From Propionibacterium sp. (GTDB taxonomy: Bacteria; Actinomycetota; Actinomycetes; Propionibacteriales; Propionibacteriaceae): a DNA stretch of 45,609 bases. Where the stretch lies: the NCBI GenBank assembly GCA_012838755.1, contig DUOQ01000002.1:1-45609 (forward strand), read 5' to 3'. The notes under the pieces were generated by a model. The model saw only the letters and a program-made list of their open reading frames with translations. It was not told the DNA's origin and made no database searches. The position numbers and the translations under genes are program-made. This document shows, in pieces, positions 18,391-28,863 of this stretch (position 1 is its first letter; every line of letters begins with the position of its first letter).

Positions 18391-18633
18391 TCAGGACGCC
18401 CGGGCGGCGAGGAGTTCCTTGACCTGCGTCTTCGTCGGCACGCGCCCGGAGACGAGCACCTGCTCGTCGACGACCAGGCCCGGCGTCCGCATGATGTCGT
18501 AGGCCGCGATCTGGCCGTAGTCGGTGACGTTCTCGATGGACGCCTCGAGGCCCAGCTCGGCGACCGCCTCGCGGACGAGCTTCTCGAGCTTGTGGCAGTT
18601 GGCGCATCCGGGGCCGAGGATCTTGATGTCCAT
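18391..18633 (-). CDS. Small thioredoxin-like redox-active disulfide protein
   Basis: MDIKILGPGCANCHKLEKLVREAVAELGLEASIENVTDYGQIAAYDIMRTPGLVVDEQVLVSGRVPT (CANC). Confidence 0.92.
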   Translation of the reverse strand: MDIKILGPGCANCHKLEKLVREAVAELGLEASIENVTDYGQIAAYDIMRTPGLVVDEQVLVSGRVPTKTQVKELLAARAS

Positions 18634-18657
18634 GGTGTGTCTTCTCCTATTCGGCGT

Positions 18658-18960
18658 TCAGGCGCCGGCCCGGTGGCCGACAACGGTGAGTTGTCGTGTG
18701 TGGCCCTGCGCAGGGGGGAGGGCGGCGTGCAGCCGGTCGAGGGCGCCCGGGCGCAGGGAGTAGTCGACCCAACGGCCGCGCCGCGTCCCCGCGATGAGGT
18801 CGGCGTCCCGCAGGACCTTGAGGTGGTAGCTCAGGAGGTTGCCGGGGATCTCGGGTTCGACGCGCAGGTCGCACACGCACGACGTCCGGACGGCCAACTG
18901 GTTGAGCAGCTGGAGCCGGACGGGATCCGCCGCGGCCGCGAGCAGGGCGGCCGCCGCCAT
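18658..18960 (-). CDS. ArsR/SmtB family metalloregulator
   Basis: MAAAALLAAAADPVRLQLLNQLAVRTSCVCDLRVEPEIPGNLLSYHLKVLRDADLIAGTRRGRWVDYSLRPG; CVCD metal site; ATG at 18960 preferred over GTG at 18987. Confidence 0.9.
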   Translation of the reverse strand: MAAAALLAAAADPVRLQLLNQLAVRTSCVCDLRVEPEIPGNLLSYHLKVLRDADLIAGTRRGRWVDYSLRPGALDRLHAALPPAQGHTRQLTVVGHRAGA

Positions 18961-18977
18961 CACGTCAGCGGTTCTTG

Positions 18978-18995
18978 AATCAACCACACTTGAAT
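18978..18995. promoter_or_regulatory. Candidate ArsR operator AATCAA-N6-TTGAAT
   Basis: Inverted repeat AATCAAccacacTTGAAT just upstream of arsR. Confidence 0.6.
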
Positions 18996-19085
18996 TGTCC
19001 TCCCTCTGCTTGCAGGGCGCAACTGCGTCGATCCCGACCGTGCGAACCCGTTGCCCGAGCGCCGGCCAGCCCTGAGGATGGGACC

Positions 19086-19817
19086 ATGACGACCTACTCC
19101 GGAACGAAGGAGTTCGAGGGCGCGACCTTCGAGCGGACGAGTTTCAAGGGCGCCACGGTGCGCTTCTCCGACGTCAGCGGCATGACGATGCGCAGTGTCG
19201 ATGTCGACGGGCTCGACATCGACAGCCACGACCTCTTCTTCGGCAGCCTCATCGTCAACGGCGTGGACGTGGTACCGCTGGTCGAGGCCGAGCTCAACCG
19301 GCAGTTCCCCGGCCGCGAGCTGCAGAAGGCCGAGACGCCCGAGGGGCTGCGCGAGGGGTGGGGCGCCGTGCGGGCGGCCTGGCAGGACACCGTCGACGCC
19401 ACCCCCACCGAACTCGTGGACGCCCACGTCGAGGACGAGTGGTCCTTGGCCCAGACGCTGCGGCACCTCGTCCTGGCCACCGACGCCTGGCTCGGCGGGG
19501 CCATCCGGCGTGAGGAGCAGCCCTTCCACGAGATCGGGCAGATCTTCACGGGGGCGGACCAGATGGGCTTCGACACGTCGATCTTCCGGGCCGAAGCGCC
19601 GTCCTGGCAGGAGGTCCTCGACGTGCGCGCCGAGCGGCAGCAGCGGGTGACCGACTTCCTGGCCACGGCCACCACGGAACTCCTCGCGGAGGAGCGCGCC
19701 AACCCCTGGGGCGGCGACGACTGGCGTCCGACGGTCGGCGACTGCCTCCGTGTGATCCTCGAGGAGGAGTGGGCCCACCTGCGCTACATCCGGCGCGACC
19801 TCGCCCTCCTGCGCTGA
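19086..19817 (+). CDS. DinB-superfamily protein with N-terminal pentapeptide-like segment
   Basis: MTTYSGTKEFEGATFERTSFKGATVRFSDVSGMTM (A(D/N)LxX-like repeats) then VEDEWSLAQTLRHLVLATDAWLGG...EEEWAHLRYIRRDL. Confidence 0.85.
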   Translation: MTTYSGTKEFEGATFERTSFKGATVRFSDVSGMTMRSVDVDGLDIDSHDLFFGSLIVNGVDVVPLVEAELNRQFPGRELQKAETPEGLREGWGAVRAAWQDTVDATPTELVDAHVEDEWSLAQTLRHLVLATDAWLGGAIRREEQPFHEIGQIFTGADQMGFDTSIFRAEAPSWQEVLDVRAERQQRVTDFLATATTELLAEERANPWGGDDWRPTVGDCLRVILEEEWAHLRYIRRDLALLR

Positions 19818-19849
19818 GCCCCGCCGGGCCCCTGTGACAGGATGGCGGC

Positions 19850-20538
<689 letters not shown>

Positions 20539-20542
<4 letters not shown>

Positions 20543-21879
20543 GGCACCTCGGGCTGCGCTCGGCGATCACCACGAGCTATGTCGTGGGCGCGCTCACCCT
20601 CGCCCTCGTGCTCGCCCTGGGCACCTGGACGGCCACCTCGCAGATCATGCTGCGCCAGCGACTGGGCCTGTCCGAACGCCTGGCCCTGACCAGCGCCTAC
20701 CAGTTCGACCTGGCCGTGGCGGACGGGATGACGCCGGTGGAGGCCCTCGACTCGTTCGACTCCGGGTCCGACACCCAGCGCGCCGTCGACCAGGACGGGC
20801 AGTGGGTGGCCCTGCCCGGGACCAACCTCACCCGGGAGGCCGCGCGTGCCCTCCCCGAGGGGGAGCCCGTGACGTGGAGCGAGGTGGGCGGCGTCCGCGC
20901 GACCCTGGCGCGGGTAGCCCTGCCGAACGGCAACGGCTCGCTGTACGAGCTCACCCGCACCACCGAGCTCAACGGGGCGCTCGGGACCCTCAGCCGGGTG
21001 CTGTGGGCCAGCGGCATCGTCACCGCCCTGGGCGGGATCATCCTGGGTCAGCGGGTCGCGGGACGGGTGCTCTCGCCCCTGCGGGGAATCGGCGCGGCCG
21101 CCGAGGAGATCGGCCGCGGGGACCTCTCCCGGCGGCTGAAGTCCCACAGCGACCCCGACCTGGCCCCGATCGTGTACGCCTTCAACGCGATGGTGGACGG
21201 TCTCGACCAACGCATCCAGCGCGACGCCCGGTTCGCCGCCGACGTGTCCCACGAGTTGCGGACGCCGCTGACCACGCTCGTGGCGTCCGTCGACCTGATG
21301 AACCGTCGCCGCGACCTGATGGACGACCGGGCGAAGGCCACCCTCGACCTCATGCAGGGCGAGCTCGAACGGTTCCGCGGCGCGCTCGAGGACCTCATCG
21401 ACCTGGGGCGGCTCGAGGACGGCGCCGCGTGGGTGCCCGAGCCGGTCGACCTCACCGACCTGGCGATCCGCGCAGCCGTCGAGGTGGGGCTCGACCCCCA
21501 CCTGGTCGCGTCCCCTCCGGCCCCCGTGGTCGTGGGCGGCGACCGCGGCGCCCTGCTGCGCGCGGTCAGGAACCTCCTCGAGAACGCACAGACGCACGGT
21601 GGTGGGCCGACCGCCATCACCGTCAGCGCGGCCGCCGGCCGCGGGCACCTCGCGGTCGTGGACGCCGGGCCCGGCGTGCCCGAGCGCGACCGTGGCCTGA
21701 TCTTCGAACGCTTCAAGCGCGGCGGCGCCCGGGGGGACCTCCCCGGTAGCGGACTGGGGCTCAGCATCGTCGCCGAGACCATGCGCCGGGCCGGGGGCGA
21801 GGTCCGGCACGCCGATGCCCCGGGCGGGGGATCGGTCTTCACCCTCACGTTCCCCCGGGCGGCCGCGACCGACGGCTGA
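20539..21879 (+). CDS. Sensor histidine kinase (HAMP, HisKA, HATPase)
   Basis: RFAADVSHELRTPLTTLVASVDLM...LLENAQTHGGGPTAITV...GSGLGLSIVAETMRRAGGEV; GTG overlaps the RR stop. Confidence 0.95.
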
Positions 21880-21947
21880 GCGGTCTTGTCATCGAACGGC
21901 AACACATCGGCAAGGGCACCGCAAAGGACCGTCGACAGACTGGGCCC

Positions 21948-22670
21948 ATGCTGAAGGTGGGGCCGGGCGTCACAGGTATGTGCCACGCGTGGCGTGAGCC
22001 CGTCGTGGTGGGTGTCGCACCCGAGCGTCCGGCCGGTCGGGTGCTGACCTGGGCGGCCGATTGGGCCGCCCGCTCATCGGCCGGTGTCGAGGTGGTCGCC
22101 TGCCTCGCGCCCGACGCCGTCCCGCCGCGGGAGTGGCCGGACCACCAGCGCGCCACCCAGAACCGGGTGGGGGCCCTGGCCGCCGAGGTGTCCATGGTGG
22201 GGTCCCGCCTCGCCACCCCTATCGTCGAGGGCGGCGCGATCATGCACTTCGTGGAGCTCGGCTCACGGGGCCACCCCGTCGTGCTCGGAACCCACTGGGA
22301 GTCCGGCGGCTGGCGTCGCGCCCTGGCCGGCTCGGTGCCCCTGACCGTCGCGGCGCTCAACCGGGGGCCGGTCACCGTGCTCGTCCCCGACGAGGGGCGT
22401 CGGGTCCTGACCGGGGCCGTCGTCCTCGTCAGCGACCCCTCCGATGCGGCGGCGCGTGCGCTCGCCGTGCGCGAGGCGGCGTCCCTCGGGGTCGCGGTCA
22501 TCGAGGACCCGCAGTGGCGGCGACCGCAGGAGGGCCAGTCGGTGTCGATGGTCGTCCTCGGACGCCCCGGGCCGCTGTCGCTGTCAGGCTTCGCCCGCGC
22601 CGTGCTCGCGCACCGCATCGCGTCCGGCTCCGGCGTCCCGGTCGCCATCGCCAACGATCCGTTCGCCTGA
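21948..22670 (+). CDS. Universal stress protein (UspA-like)
   Basis: EPVVVGVAPERPAGRVLTWAADWAARSSAGVEVVACLAP...VELGSRGHPVVLGTHWESGGWRRALAGSVPLTVAALNRGPVTVLVPD. Confidence 0.75.
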   Translation: MLKVGPGVTGMCHAWREPVVVGVAPERPAGRVLTWAADWAARSSAGVEVVACLAPDAVPPREWPDHQRATQNRVGALAAEVSMVGSRLATPIVEGGAIMHFVELGSRGHPVVLGTHWESGGWRRALAGSVPLTVAALNRGPVTVLVPDEGRRVLTGAVVLVSDPSDAAARALAVREAASLGVAVIEDPQWRRPQEGQSVSMVVLGRPGPLSLSGFARAVLAHRIASGSGVPVAIANDPFA

Positions 22671-22704
22671 GGCGAGGCCCGCGGGCAACCTCGTCAGGGC
22701 GCGT

Positions 22705-23214
22705 TCAAGGCGACTGCACCGACGAGCCGTCAGGCGCCAGAACCTCACGGTGGACGACGTCGACCAGATCCCTCGTGGCCTGCTCGGCAGCAGTTGGCGA
22801 TCGTCGGGCGATGGCTTGGGCGATGGCGTGGTGGGCGGCCATGGCGCGGGGATCGGGGAAATCCCCGAGCAGCCCTAGCCGGTTGCGCTCGATGAGAACG
22901 ACCTCGAGCGTGTCGGAGAAGGCGGTGATGTGGTCGTTGCCGCTCGCCGTGACAAGGAGGCGGTGAAACTCTTTGTCGGCTGCCAGGAACTCTTCACTCA
23001 CGCCCCTGCCCACCTCCCCGAGCCTCGTCATCGTGGTGGCCAGTGACTCGAGGCGAGGTCCCAGGTCGGGGACGTCCACCGCGGCGGCCAACCGGGCGGC
23101 CATGGGCTCGATCGCGGCGCGCAACTGCATCAGGTGGTCGAGTTCGACCGAACGGTGCCGGCCACTCAGCCGCCATCGGATGACGCGGGGATCCATGACC
23201 CGCCAGTTCTCGCG
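22705..23214 (-). pseudogene. FadR/GntR-type regulator, FCD-domain fragment lacking the HTH N-terminus
   Basis: ARENWRVMDPRVIRWRLSGRHRSVELDHLMQLRAAIEPMAARLAA...EEFLAADKEFHRLLVTASGNDHITAFSDTLEVVL; no wHTH upstream. Confidence 0.85.
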
Positions 23215-23224
23215 GGCCAGGGGG

Positions 23225-23515
23225 GCCGACCGGGGCGTCCTCATCTGCGGCACCGGCATCGGTATCTCCATCTCGGCCAACAAGGTTCGCGGGATCAGGG
23301 CCGCCGTGTGCTCCGAACCCTTCACGGCCCGGCACACGCGCGAACACAACGGCTCCCAGATCATCGCGTTCGGCGCCTTCGTGGTGGCCCCCGAGATGGC
23401 CTTTGCCATCACCGACGCCTTTCTGGGCGCCGAGTTCAAGGGTGGCATCTACACCGAGCGGTTCAACCTGATCAAGCGCATCGAGGATGAGGAGTACGGC
23501 CCGGGCGACGAGTAG
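23225..23515 (+). pseudogene. Ribose-5-phosphate isomerase B (RpiB/LacAB) C-terminal fragment
   Basis: ADRGVLICGTGIGISISANKVRGIRAAVCSEPFTARHTREHNGSQIIAFGAFVVAPEMAFAITDAFLGAEFKGGIYTERFNLI; first ~60 residues of the family missing. Confidence 0.88.
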
Positions 23516-23571
23516 TCCCATCACTCGGCCGGCTGGGATCCCTCGCCGGCCGGGGCTTCGTCGGCCAGACC

Positions 23572-23715
23572 CAGCGGATCGAGCTGGGGTGCTGCGCCGG
23601 CGACGTGGTGGTGATCTCCATGTACGGGAGGATCGGGAACCCGGACAGGATCTCGTGCAGGCGGTCGTTCGACTCGACCTCGAGGTGACATCGGCTCGGG
23701 GACCGTGACGGACAT
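23572..23715 (-). pseudogene. Muconolactone delta-isomerase (catC) remnant with internal deletion and frameshift
   Basis: MSVTVPEPMS in one frame followed at once by EVESNDRLHEILSGFPILPYMEITTTSPAQHPSSIR in another; the second block matches the CatC C-terminal pattern. Confidence 0.7.
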
Positions 23716-23743
23716 CTGGCACAGGAGCTTCCGGGTCGTCCTC

Positions 23744-24709
23744 CTAGTGGGTTCGTGCCTCGTTGGGGCCGCCCGACACGTCGTCGAGGGCGGCTGCGAT
23801 CTCGGGGGGCAGGGACATGGACTCCGCCTCCAGGTAGGGGGCCAGTTGGGCGGCGGTGCGCGCGCCCAGCAGGGGGGCCGTGACGCCGGGGGCGTCCCGC
23901 ACCCACAGCCAGGCCACCTGCAGCGGGGCGACCCCCAACCCGTCGGCGGCCTTCGCCACCGCCTCGACCACCGCGCGGGACCGGGCCTCGAGATAGGGCT
24001 CCACGTACCAGCCGAAGTGGGCCGATGCGGCCCGCGAGTCGCGCGGGACACCGCCGCGGTACTTGCCGGTCAGGACGCCCCGACCCATCGGGGACCATGG
24101 GAAGAAGCCCATCTCGAAGTGCCGCAGCGCCGGGAGCACCTCCACCTCGGCACGGCGTGCCAAGAGCGAGTACTCGACCTGGTTGCTGACCAGGCGCGCC
24201 CGGCCGGGGAACGCCGACTGCCACGTGGACGCGGCGGCGGTCTGCCAGCCGACGAAGTTCGAGATGCCCGCGTACCGGACGACGCCCGTCGACACCGCGT
24301 GGTCGAGCGCGGCGAGGGTCTCCTCGAGCGGCGCCGCGCCCCACGCGTGCACCTGCCAGACGTCGACGTGGTCGGTGCCCAGCCGGCGCAGCGACTCATG
24401 CAGGTCGTCCAGCAGGACGCGCCGGGACGTGTCGACCAGGCGCACGCCGTCGCGGAAGGTGAAGCCGGCCTTGGTCGCGATCACGACGTCGTCGCGGTGC
24501 ACGTCGGTGCGCAGCAGCCGGCCGAGCATGCGCTCGGCCTCGCCCCGGGAGTAGGCCGGGGCGGTGTCGACCAGGTCGCCGCCGGCGTCCACGAACGCCC
24601 GCAGGAGCGCCTGGGCGTCGTCGGGGCGGGTGTCCCGGCCCCAGATCATGGTGCCGAGCCCGAGGCGTCCGACCGTCAGGCCGCTGGTCCCCACGCTCCG
24701 GCGTTGCAT
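23744..24709 (-). CDS. Aldo/keto reductase
   Basis: MQRRSVGTSGLTVGRLGLGTMIWGRDTRPDDAQALLRAFVDAGGDLVDTAPAYSRGEAERMLG...VDVWQVHAWGAAPLEETLAALD. Confidence 0.94.
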   Translation of the reverse strand: MQRRSVGTSGLTVGRLGLGTMIWGRDTRPDDAQALLRAFVDAGGDLVDTAPAYSRGEAERMLGRLLRTDVHRDDVVIATKAGFTFRDGVRLVDTSRRVLLDDLHESLRRLGTDHVDVWQVHAWGAAPLEETLAALDHAVSTGVVRYAGISNFVGWQTAAASTWQSAFPGRARLVSNQVEYSLLARRAEVEVLPALRHFEMGFFPWSPMGRGVLTGKYRGGVPRDSRAASAHFGWYVEPYLEARSRAVVEAVAKAADGLGVAPLQVAWLWVRDAPGVTAPLLGARTAAQLAPYLEAESMSLPPEIAAALDDVSGGPNEARTH

Positions 24710-24723
24710 GCCGGCCACGATAG

Positions 24724-25566
24724 CTACACCGGCGAGATGACGTTGGCCAGCAGCAGGCCACCGATGACGAGGCCGACCACCACGCGGTAGATCACGAAAG
24801 CGGTGAAGTCGTTGGTCGAGACGTACTTCAGCAGCCACGCGATCGAGGCGTAGGCCACGACGAACGAGATCACGATCCCGATGATCGTCGCGACCCAGCC
24901 CACGCCGCCCGGCCCCGCGATGTCGGACGCCGACGTCACGGCCTGGAAGCCTCCCGCGGCCACCAGCGTGGGGATGCCGAGGAAGAAGCTCATCCGCGTG
25001 GCGGTGACGCGGTCCACGCCCATCAGCAGGGCCCCGGAGATCGTCGCGCCCGAGCGGCTCACGCCCGGGATGAGGGAGAAGCACTGGATGAGGCCCAGCA
25101 GGGCGCCGTCCTTCCAGGTGATGGAGTCCTCGCCGCGTTCCTGCTTGCCGAGGCGGTCACCGAGGAACATCACGACGCTCCACACCAGCAGGCCGCCGAC
25201 CACGAACCACAGCGACCGGAAGGGGCCCTCGACGAGGTCCTTCAGCGCGAGGGCGACGACGGCGGTCACGCCGAAGCCGGCGATGATCGCCCAGCCGAGC
25301 TGGTATTCCGCGGTGCGCATCCGCTTGTTCGCCAGGCCGGCGAACCAGGCGCTCGCGATGCGCACGATGTCGGACCAGAAGTAGACGATGGACGCGACCA
25401 TGGCGCCGATCTGGATGATGGCCGTGTACGCGGTCACCGACGGGTCGTCGATCTGCAGGCCCATCAGCTTCTCGACCACGGTCAGGTGCCCGGTGGAGCT
25501 GATGGGGAGGAACTCCGTCACGCCCTCGACGATCCCGAGGATCACCGATTGCCACCACTCCAACAT
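24724..25566 (-). CDS. uppP: Undecaprenyl-diphosphate phosphatase
   Basis: MLEWWQSVILGIVEGVTEFLPISSTGHLTVVEKLMGL...FSLIPGVSRSGATISGALLMGVDRVTATRMSFFLGIPTLVAAG. Confidence 0.96.
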   Translation of the reverse strand: MLEWWQSVILGIVEGVTEFLPISSTGHLTVVEKLMGLQIDDPSVTAYTAIIQIGAMVASIVYFWSDIVRIASAWFAGLANKRMRTAEYQLGWAIIAGFGVTAVVALALKDLVEGPFRSLWFVVGGLLVWSVVMFLGDRLGKQERGEDSITWKDGALLGLIQCFSLIPGVSRSGATISGALLMGVDRVTATRMSFFLGIPTLVAAGGFQAVTSASDIAGPGGVGWVATIIGIVISFVVAYASIAWLLKYVSTNDFTAFVIYRVVVGLVIGGLLLANVISPV

Positions 25567-25697
25567 GCATGCCCCTTCTCTGGTCGGGCACAACTCGTCT
25601 CGGCGCCCGCGGCCGCCCCAGACTATCCCGTGCCGGGCGGGTTAGGCTGACCAGCGCGCGGTACGGTGCCGCGCCCTGAGTTGCCCCGAGGAGTTCC

Positions 25698-26933
25698 ATG
25701 AAGGCGTGGTCGCGCCCCGACGTACCCCAGCTGGACCGCGACCCGCGGCGTCCCCGCGTGCACGACACCTCCACCGGGGGGCTGGTCGAGGTCGGCGGCG
25801 AGGACGCGGCCCGCCTCTACGTGTGCGGGATCACCCCGTACGACGCCACCCACCTGGGCCACGCGAACACCTACGTGGCGTTCGACCTCCTCGTCCGCAC
25901 CTGGCTGGACGCCGGCGTCGCCGTCACCTACACCCAGAACGTCACCGACATCGACGACCCGCTCCTGGAGCGCGCAGAGGCGACCGGGGTGGACTGGATG
26001 GACCTCGCCGAGGACCAGACCCAGCTGTTCCGCACCGACATGGAGGCCCTGCGCGTCCTGCCGCCCGACCACTACGTCGGCGCGGTCGAGTCGATGCCCC
26101 TGGTGACCGACCTGATCCAGCGGCTCGTCCCGACCGGGCTGGTCTACCAGGTCGACGACGCCGAGCACCCCGACTGGTACTTCGCCTGCTCCGCGGCCCC
26201 CGGCTCGGGCGAGGTGTCCGACCTCGACCGCGAGGCGGCGCTGGCGATCTTCGGCGAGCGCGGCGGCGACCCGGAGCGCCCCGGCAAGCGCGACGCCCTC
26301 GACTGCCTGGTCTGGCGGCTGGCCCGTGACGGCGAGCCCCGGTGGGACTCCCCCCTGGGTGAGGGACGCCCCGGCTGGCACATCGAGTGCACCGCCATCG
26401 CCCTGGAACACCTCGGTCCAGCCTTCGACGTGCAGGGTGGCGGCTCCGACCTGGTCTTCCCGCACCACGAGATGAGCGCCAGCCAGGGACGCGCCGCGAC
26501 CGGGGAGCCCTTCGCCCGCGCCTACGTGCACGCCGGCATGGTCGGCTACGAGGGCGAGAAGATGAGCAAGTCGAAGGGCAACCTCGTCCTGGTCTCGAAG
26601 CTGCGCGAGCAGGGCGCCGACCCGATGGCGATCCGCCTGGTCCTCCTGGACCACCACTACCGCGAGGACTGGGAGTACACCGACGCCGACCTCGAGCGCG
26701 CCACCGAGCGGCTGGAGCGCTGGCGCGCGATCGCGAACAACCCGACCGCCTTCCCCGCGGGCGAGACCGTCCAGGCGATCCGGGACGCCCTCCGCGACGA
26801 CCTCGACGCCCCCCGGGCGCTGGCCGCGGTCGACACGTGGGTGGCGGCCTCGGAGTCGATCGAGACCGACGAGACCGAGAGCGTGGACGAGGTCCTGGCC
26901 CTCGTCGACGCCCTGCTGGGCGTCCGGGTCTGA
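25698..26933 (+). CDS. mshC: Cysteine:GlcN-Ins ligase (mycothiol biosynthesis)
   Basis: [54 protein letters not shown]...[15 protein letters not shown]. Confidence 0.95.
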   Translation: MKAWSRPDVPQLDRDPRRPRVHDTSTGGLVEVGGEDAARLYVCGITPYDATHLGHANTYVAFDLLVRTWLDAGVAVTYTQNVTDIDDPLLERAEATGVDWMDLAEDQTQLFRTDMEALRVLPPDHYVGAVESMPLVTDLIQRLVPTGLVYQVDDAEHPDWYFACSAAPGSGEVSDLDREAALAIFGERGGDPERPGKRDALDCLVWRLARDGEPRWDSPLGEGRPGWHIECTAIALEHLGPAFDVQGGGSDLVFPHHEMSASQGRAATGEPFARAYVHAGMVGYEGEKMSKSKGNLVLVSKLREQGADPMAIRLVLLDHHYREDWEYTDADLERATERLERWRAIANNPTAFPAGETVQAIRDALRDDLDAPRALAAVDTWVAASESIETDETESVDEVLALVDALLGVRV

Positions 26934-26969
26934 GGGCCAGGACCTCGTCGGGGTCCGCGCGCCGCGCCG

Positions 26970-27998
26970 TTAGGGCGTGGCGTTGCTGAAGGCGTCGTTG
27001 ACCAGCTGGTCGACCGTCAGCGCGGTGTCGTAGCTGATCTGGCCGCCCTGCATCCAGATCTCCTGCATCTGCTCGATGGTTGCCGGCTGCGGGGCCAGCT
27101 TCGGGTCGAACGTGTAGAACGGCAGCGCCTTGATGGCGTCGACCTCCTGGTTGGTGGCCTCGGCGAGGATCGCGAGGTTCGCCTCGTCCTTGATGCCGTC
27201 GCCCTGCAGGTCGGCCGCACCCCTGGCGACTGCGTCGAAGAACTTCTGCGCGGCGTCGCTGGTGGCGAACTCGGGGCCGAACATCAGGCCCGAGGAGCTC
27301 ACGCCCTTGGCGGGCACGCCGATGGCGGTGCCGGCCTTGTCGGCGACGATGCGACCCGACACGGGGGCCGAGGCGAGGGCGGCGTCCACGGCGCCGGTGC
27401 TGAGCGCGTTCGGCATGTCAGGGGTGGAGAGGTTCACGATCTCGACGTCGTTGAGGGTGAGCCCCTCGGTGGCGAGGATCGAGGCGACGAGGAAGCCACC
27501 GGTCGCGCCGGGGCCACCGGCGGCGGCGATCTTCTTGTCCTTGAGGTCGGCGACCGTCGTGACGGTGCCCGCGTCGTGGGCCTCCTGGCCGGCGATCAGC
27601 ATGGTGGGGGAGCTGGCCGGGTCACCGGTGTTGATGCCCATCGAGCCGACGATCTGGAACTCCAGGCCCTCGTTGCGGGCGTTGAACATACCGGCGGAGA
27701 AGCCGGCGGCCAGGGCGTCCAGCTTGCCGGAGGCCAGCAGCGGGATCGCGTCCTGGCCGGACTTCACGGCCTCGAGCTCGACCTTGAGGCCGGCCTCGTC
27801 GAAGTAGCCCTTGTCGACCGCGATGTAGAGCGGGGAGAACAGGGTGGAGGGGAGGTGGGCGACCCTGACGGTCGTCGTCTCGACCGGGGCGGCGGCGGTG
27901 CTGCCACCGTCGGTCGGGGACGCCGCCGGGGTGGCGGCGCCGCTGCAGCCCGTCAGGGCCAGGGCCAGGGTTGCCACGAACGCTGCGATGCGCTTCAC
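26970..27998 (-). CDS. ABC transporter substrate-binding lipoprotein (NMT1/SsuA-TauA-like)
   Basis: Lipobox LALTGCSG; TVRVAHLPSTLFSPLYIAVDKGYFDEAGLKVELEAVKSGQDAIPLLASGKLDALAAGFSAGMFN. Confidence 0.92.
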   Translation of the reverse strand: MKRIAAFVATLALALTGCSGAATPAASPTDGGSTAAAPVETTTVRVAHLPSTLFSPLYIAVDKGYFDEAGLKVELEAVKSGQDAIPLLASGKLDALAAGFSAGMFNARNEGLEFQIVGSMGINTGDPASSPTMLIAGQEAHDAGTVTTVADLKDKKIAAAGGPGATGGFLVASILATEGLTLNDVEIVNLSTPDMPNALSTGAVDAALASAPVSGRIVADKAGTAIGVPAKGVSSSGLMFGPEFATSDAAQKFFDAVARGAADLQGDGIKDEANLAILAEATNQEVDAIKALPFYTFDPKLAPQPATIEQMQEIWMQGGQISYDTALTVDQLVNDAFSNATP

Positions 27999-28029
27999 GT
28001 GTGCTCCTTCGGTTGGGTTGTGAGGGGAA

Positions 28030-28863
28030 TCAGGGGGTGCGACGGTCGCGTCGCCACGGGATGGCCCGGCGTTCGACGAAGGCGAACAGGGCGGTCAGGC
28101 CGGCGCCGAGGAGCGACACCATGACGAGACCGACGTACATCTTGTCGGGCATGAACAGCGTCCAGCTGTTCCAGATGAGGTAGCCCAGGCCGGTGTTCGA
28201 GGCGAGCATCTCGACGGCGGTGATGACGATGACACCGGTACCGACCGCGACGCGGGCGCCGGCGAAGATGTACGGCAGGGCTCCGGGCAGGATGATGTGG
28301 CGGAACCGGTCGGCCCCCCGGGCGCCGTAGGCCCGGGCCGCCTCGAGCAGCTTGCTGTCGATGGCGTGGACGCCGGCGACCGTGTTGATCTGCATGATGA
28401 AGAACACGCTGATGACCACCGACAGGATGCGCGGGGTCTCGGTGAGCCCGAAGATGAACAGCAGGATCGGCAGGATCGCGACCTTCGGCAGGGCGTACAG
28501 CGCCGAGAACGTGGGGCCCAGGGCGGCGTTCAGCGCGCGCGAGGTGCCCATGAGCAGCCCAACCGCGATGCCGAGGACGGCCCCGATGGCCCCGCCGATG
28601 CCGAGGCGGGCGAGCGTGGCGAGCGTGTGCTCGGACAGTGACCCGTCGGCGGCCATCTCGGCACCCTGGACGGCGACGTCGGAGGGCGAGGAGAACACGC
28701 GCACGTCGATCCAGCCGAAACGTGCCGAGACCTCCCACAGGGCCAGCAGGGCGACCGGGGTGAGGATCGCCAGCGCGAGGTCACGGCCCTGCAGCCGCCG
28801 CTCGCGGGCGCGCTCGGTGCGGGCGGCCTCGACGGTGCGGGCCTGGCGGTCGGGGGAGCTCAT
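28030..28863 (-). CDS. ABC transporter permease (SsuC/TauC-like)
   Basis: [60 protein letters not shown]...ARAYGARGADRFRHIILPGALPYIFAGARVAVG. Confidence 0.93.
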   Translation of the reverse strand: MSSPDRQARTVEAARTERARERRLQGRDLALAILTPVALLALWEVSARFGWIDVRVFSSPSDVAVQGAEMAADGSLSEHTLATLARLGIGGAIGAVLGIAVGLLMGTSRALNAALGPTFSALYALPKVAILPILLFIFGLTETPRILSVVISVFFIMQINTVAGVHAIDSKLLEAARAYGARGADRFRHIILPGALPYIFAGARVAVGTGVIVITAVEMLASNTGLGYLIWNSWTLFMPDKMYVGLVMVSLLGAGLTALFAFVERRAIPWRRDRRTP

